Source: Hymenobacter setariae (lineage in GTDB: Bacteria; Bacteroidota; Bacteroidia; Cytophagales; Hymenobacteraceae). From it: a stretch of 64,000 bases of DNA. This document shows positions 60,480 to 64,000 of this stretch, piece by piece. The translations under genes and the position numbers were made by a program. The stretch spans positions 744,001 through 808,000 of the forward strand of contig NZ_VMRJ01000002.1 in assembly GCF_007713685.1 (NCBI RefSeq), in the 5' to 3' direction. Position 1 is the first letter of the stretch; every line of letters begins with the position of its first letter. The notes beneath the pieces were generated by a model. That model made no database searches. It had not been told where the DNA came from and worked only from the letters and a program-made list of their open reading frames with translations.

Positions 60480-61692
60480 TCGGGCTTTACTGAGCGGATT
60501 GCTGGTGCTATTGAGCTGGCTAGGACTATTTGGGTCGGTGCGAGCCACATCTATCGCTACGAAGCTACCTAGGGTAGCGCTCACAGTGATGAATGGGCAG
60601 GATGGTCCTGCACAGTCAGGAGCCACTCAACAAGGGCCTACCGAGCAAGTAGACAACGACCAGAGCCTGCCACCTATTGAGCAGCGCCGCCACCTGAGCC
60701 GTCGGTTTCCGGTGAGCAAAGCCGGACAGTCATTTGCGCTGGATACGCGCTACGGCCGGGTCCAAATCAGCGCTTGGAACAAGCAAGAGATAAAAGTAGA
60801 AACTGACCTAGTAGCGCGAGCCGAAACGCCGGTGGCGGCGGCTCAAATACTCGACGCACTCAGCGTACAATACCTCGCCTACGATGCCAACACTGGGGGC
60901 ACTAGCGTAAGCTCACAGTTTGGGTCTACCCTGCGGGGCAAATGTGGGGGCGGGCGCCGCTACGAGGTAAACTATACCATTTGGCTGCCGCGCACTTTGG
61001 CGTTGCGCGTGGCTGCTTCGTTTGCCGACGTAACGATAGCCAGCGATTGGCAAGGCTCAACTCAGTTGAACGTTGATTATGGTAATCTGCACACGGCTCG
61101 GCTGACTGGCGTCCGCAATGTAGTGCGCATTGCCAACGGCGAAGCAACTATACCCTACGTAAAGCAAGCCAGCCTCGAAGCTAACTATGCGCGCCTGCGC
61201 CTCACAGAGGGCGAGCAAGTAGAACTGCGTACTAACTACGCCGATGTGGATATGGCTACTGTGCAAGACCTTACTGTGCACAGCAAATACGGCGACGTAG
61301 CTCTAGGAAAGGTGCGCAACCTGCGTGGTTCGTCGGGCTACTCCCGCTTTAGCGTCGATAAGCTGAGTGAGGGACTGGACATGGCCGTGCGCTACTGCCC
61401 CGACTTTGAGGTGCGTGATATGGGTGCCAGCTTTCGCCAAATAAACTTGGATGGCGGCTATAGCACTATTCGCCTAGGCTTTGCTGAAGAAACGCCTAGC
61501 TTCCAATTTGATGTCAGCACCGAGCAAGGACAATTGCTAGTTGATAAAAAGTTAGTGCGAGTGTTGTCGGCTGACGAGCATGGCCAAGGCATCGCCGACG
61601 TCCTAGGGGTATATGGTGGGCGAGTGCCGGCCCGCGGCGCGGGCAGTGTCAATATCAAGGTGCGGTACGGAACGGTGCGGTTCAGCAAATAA
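60469..61692 (+). CDS. Secreted DUF4097-like beta-helix protein
   Basis: The 407-residue protein has a signal peptide (MTTNRALLSGLLVLLSWLGLFGSVRA) and a long run of short beta repeats of the type DVTIASDWQGSTQLNVDYGNLHTARL and YGDVALGKVRNLRGSSGYSRFSV, as in the putative-adhesin DUF4097 family. ATG 60469 overlaps the previous stop, so the gene is coupled to the anti-sigma gene; a start at 60406 is less likely. It may be the envelope component or the regulated output of this sigma module. Confidence 0.65.
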   Translation: MTTNRALLSGLLVLLSWLGLFGSVRATSIATKLPRVALTVMNGQDGPAQSGATQQGPTEQVDNDQSLPPIEQRRHLSRRFPVSKAGQSFALDTRYGRVQISAWNKQEIKVETDLVARAETPVAAAQILDALSVQYLAYDANTGGTSVSSQFGSTLRGKCGGGRRYEVNYTIWLPRTLALRVAASFADVTIASDWQGSTQLNVDYGNLHTARLTGVRNVVRIANGEATIPYVKQASLEANYARLRLTEGEQVELRTNYADVDMATVQDLTVHSKYGDVALGKVRNLRGSSGYSRFSVDKLSEGLDMAVRYCPDFEVRDMGASFRQINLDGGYSTIRLGFAEETPSFQFDVSTEQGQLLVDKKLVRVLSADEHGQGIADVLGVYGGRVPARGAGSVNIKVRYGTVRFSK

Positions 61693-61802
61693 AAAATTGC
61701 AGGCTACCTGGAATTACTGAAAACCTGTTAGATAAAGCCTTATACTTGCGCGCTTATTTAGAATAGGCTGCGCGCAGCAGCTGGAATAAGCTTCTTTCCA
61801 GT

Positions 61803-64000
61803 ATGCATTTGCGACACTATGGGGCAGCCGCTGCCCTGCTGGCACTGCCTGGCCTAGGCCGCGCCCAAACAACTCCAGCAACCACTTATACCGAGGCGGC
61901 AACCCTCATCAAAGAAGGCGTTGCCTTACACGACGCTGACAAATATGACGAGGCAGCTGCGCGCTACCAGCTGGTGACGCCCGGCGATAGCGCCTACGCA
62001 CAGGCTCAGGCCGAGCTAGCTCTGAGCCTGCTAGCGGCCGAAAAGTATCAAGCCAGTATAGAGGCTGCCCGGCGCTCGATGGCAATCGAGCCATTTGAAC
62101 CTGAGCTGTACAGCACGCTAGGTAGTGCCCATGAAGGCCTGAAGCAATTAGCTGAAGCTCGCCAGGCCTACGCGGCGGGGCTCAAGCTGTTTCCATACAA
62201 TGAAAATCTGTGGGTTAACCAAGGGGTTTTTGAGTTGAACCAACAGCAGACCGCCGCGGCGATGGCGAGCCTGCAGCGCTCGATAGAGCTGCGGCCGGCC
62301 AAGGCAAGCGGGCACCGGCTCCTAGGTATCTTGGCGGCGCGGCAGGGCCAAACGACCCATGCCATGCTAAGCCTGCTGTTATTTCTGGCTATCGAGCCCG
62401 AAGGGCCGCGCAGCAACGCCGTATTGGTTGACCTAGAGCGCTTGTCGCAGGGCGTTGCTATTATTGGTAAAGAAGACCAAACCGCCCCTGTAGCGCCCAA
62501 TGCGGCATTTGAGGAGCTCGACCAGTTGATAACGAGCAAAGTGGCGCTGAATGCAGGCTACACCACGAAGGTGAAGTTTAAAGCGGCCATCGTGAAGCAG
62601 CTGCAATTGCTAGTAGAGAAGTTTCCGCTGGATGCCGACCCAGCCAGTGACTTCTGGCTGCGGGCCTACGGGCCGGTCGTGAAAGCGCTACGGCAAGACG
62701 ATAACTTAACGACTTTTACGTACCTCATCCTTAGCTCGGCCGATGATAAAATCGCGCAGCAGTGGCTGAAGAGCAATAAAAGTCGCCTCGAAAAGCTGAC
62801 TACTGCCGTAAGCCAGCCGTTGCTAGCGCTACATAGCCAGCAGCCTCGGCCCACGGGCCCCGGCCAAGTAGCGGCGTGGTTTGATGGCCCCTACCTCGAT
62901 GGCCTAGGTGCCGGCCAGCGCGATGCCAAAGGCGAAGTGCAGCCTACAGGCGATTGGCTGCTGATAGCTCAGAATGGAAATATCAGGCAGCGTGGTGCGT
63001 TTTCGGCAGCCAGCGAGCGAACGGGTAAGTGGCTGGTGCTGCGCCCCGATGGCAGCACTGAAACAGAGCAGTACTATGGCGCCAAGGGTGAGCGTGATGG
63101 TCCGAGTCGCTATTACTACCCCAGCGGCCAGCTGCAAAGCGAAGCCACTTACCGGCAGGGTAAGCTGGAAGGCGGCAGCAAAACCTTTACCGAAAGCGGG
63201 CAATTGAGTGAAACGCGGCAGTTTGTGGGCAACGACTACGAAGGCGACGCCGTGGACTATGCCCCGGGTGGCGCGGTTACTTTCCGAGCCAAGATGCACG
63301 CCGACAAACGCGATGGGCTACTCGAGCGATTTTATGCCGATGGCACGCCCGAAGTGCGCTCGTTTTATGCCCAGGGTAAGGCGCAGGGCGAGTTAGTAGT
63401 CTACTACCCCGACAAAACGGTAGAAAAGAAGGCTAATTTCGACCAAGACGAGTTACACGGCCCCTACATCACTTACTTCCCCAATGGCAAGGTGCGCGAA
63501 ACCGGGCAGTACACCCACGGCAAGCGCACGGGCCCCTGGAAAGAGTACTTTGCCAATGGCAAGCTCAGCGTAGAAGAAACCTACGATGCGACCGGTGAGC
63601 TGCACGGGCCTTACGTTGACTACGACATCCAAGGCCGCCACTACGCCACTACGCTGTACGAGCATGGCCGCATGGTGCGCCTAACCAACCTCGACGCGCA
63701 GGGCAAGCAGCTTGCCGACACCCCTTTAAAAAAAGGACGCACGGCCGTGAAAACCTATACGGCTGAGGGACAGCTTAAGGGCAGCGGTGCAGTAGAAAAC
63801 GGGCACTTGGTAGGAGAGTGGAAAACGTACTACCCCGACGGTACCCTGCACGAAGTGCAGCATTACGATGCCACTGGCACACGCACGGGTGTAGGTGAAG
63901 TGTACTACGCCAACGGCCAACTGCACCAGCGCCGCCACTATGGAGCGGGCGGCGTAGCCGACGGAGCTTTTGAGCAATACTATGCCAATGGCAAGCCCCT
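61803..64000 (+). CDS. Secreted TPR plus MORN-repeat protein (3' part cut by window end)
   Basis: At least 732 residues are present. A signal-like N-terminus (MHLRHYGAAAALLALPGLGRAQ) is followed by tetratricopeptide-like helices (about 25-200), a linker domain, and from about residue 400 many MORN repeats of the form GxxxxYYPxGQLxxExxYxxGKxxG (for example YYPSGQLQSEATY, YFPNGKVRETGQYTHGKRTGPW, YYANGQLHQRRHY). The frame is still open at base 64000. Proteins of this build are common in Bacteroidota and are often named YwqK-type without known function. It lies 110 bp after the DUF4097 gene, with a weak -7-like TATACTTG at 61741. Confidence 0.75.
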   Translation, partial: MHLRHYGAAAALLALPGLGRAQTTPATTYTEAATLIKEGVALHDADKYDEAAARYQLVTPGDSAYAQAQAELALSLLAAEKYQASIEAARRSMAIEPFEPELYSTLGSAHEGLKQLAEARQAYAAGLKLFPYNENLWVNQGVFELNQQQTAAAMASLQRSIELRPAKASGHRLLGILAARQGQTTHAMLSLLLFLAIEPEGPRSNAVLVDLERLSQGVAIIGKEDQTAPVAPNAAFEELDQLITSKVALNAGYTTKVKFKAAIVKQLQLLVEKFPLDADPASDFWLRAYGPVVKALRQDDNLTTFTYLILSSADDKIAQQWLKSNKSRLEKLTTAVSQPLLALHSQQPRPTGPGQVAAWFDGPYLDGLGAGQRDAKGEVQPTGDWLLIAQNGNIRQRGAFSAASERTGKWLVLRPDGSTETEQYYGAKGERDGPSRYYYPSGQLQSEATYRQGKLEGGSKTFTESGQLSETRQFVGNDYEGDAVDYAPGGAVTFRAKMHADKRDGLLERFYADGTPEVRSFYAQGKAQGELVVYYPDKTVEKKANFDQDELHGPYITYFPNGKVRETGQYTHGKRTGPWKEYFANGKLSVEETYDATGELHGPYVDYDIQGRHYATTLYEHGRMVRLTNLDAQGKQLADTPLKKGRTAVKTYTAEGQLKGSGAVENGHLVGEWKTYYPDGTLHEVQHYDATGTRTGVGEVYYANGQLHQRRHYGAGGVADGAFEQYYANGKP

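Overview
The window looks like a chromosomal segment of a Bacteroidota bacterium, most likely Hymenobacter or a close relative (Cytophagales). Reasons: promoters follow the Bacteroidota form (TTTG or TTG, about 19-21 bp, TAnnTTTG) in front of tRNA, tuf, rpsL, rplC and rpsH genes; Shine-Dalgarno sequences are generally absent; proteins characteristic of the group are present (DUF3467, a PG_1098-type methyltransferase, a heme lipoprotein, sigma/anti-sigma/DUF4097 modules). Species assignment is inference.

Layout. 1-9.0 kb is mixed housekeeping and envelope DNA: a methyltransferase cut by the window edge, ahcY, a luciferase-like oxidoreductase, a metal-transport-like fold protein, a truncated-hemoglobin lipoprotein, an SDR, and two overlapping glycosyltransferases (GT2 and GT9). 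9.0-16 kb holds an ECF sigma factor with a small zinc-finger anti-sigma candidate, gmk-nadD, a leftward biotin-carrier/pyrH/frr group and a secreted M1 aminopeptidase. 16.0-58.8 kb is a very long rightward information-processing block: tRNA-Tyr/Gly/Thr-tuf, tRNA-Trp-secE-nusG-rplK-rplA-rplJ-rplL-rpoB-rpoC, a DUF3467 gene, rpsL-rpsG-fusA-rpsJ, and the S10/spc/alpha clusters from rplC to rplQ. 58.9-64 kb holds a second ECF sigma factor, a membrane anti-sigma candidate, a DUF4097 protein and a TPR plus MORN-repeat protein cut by the window end.

The most unusual feature of gene order is that the spc cluster is split between rpsN and rpsH by about 8.9 kb of leftward DNA: a response regulator, histidine kinase, TolC-like channel, RND permease and membrane-fusion lipoprotein, plus a decayed lipoprotein-like reading frame. 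rpsN ends in a terminator, and rpsH has its own promoters preceded by a possible small RNA.

Other points worth a second look: the palindrome CCTAGG occurs about 65 times by eye, several-fold above chance; S3 and S5, which both line the ribosomal mRNA entry site, carry Arg/Gly/Asn-rich low-complexity extensions; three genes have a -7 element only 6-8 bases before ATG, implying leaderless or near-leaderless mRNAs; and several intergenic gaps inside the rpo and ribosomal operons hold long inverted repeats. No rRNA gene, CRISPR array, insertion sequence or prophage was seen.
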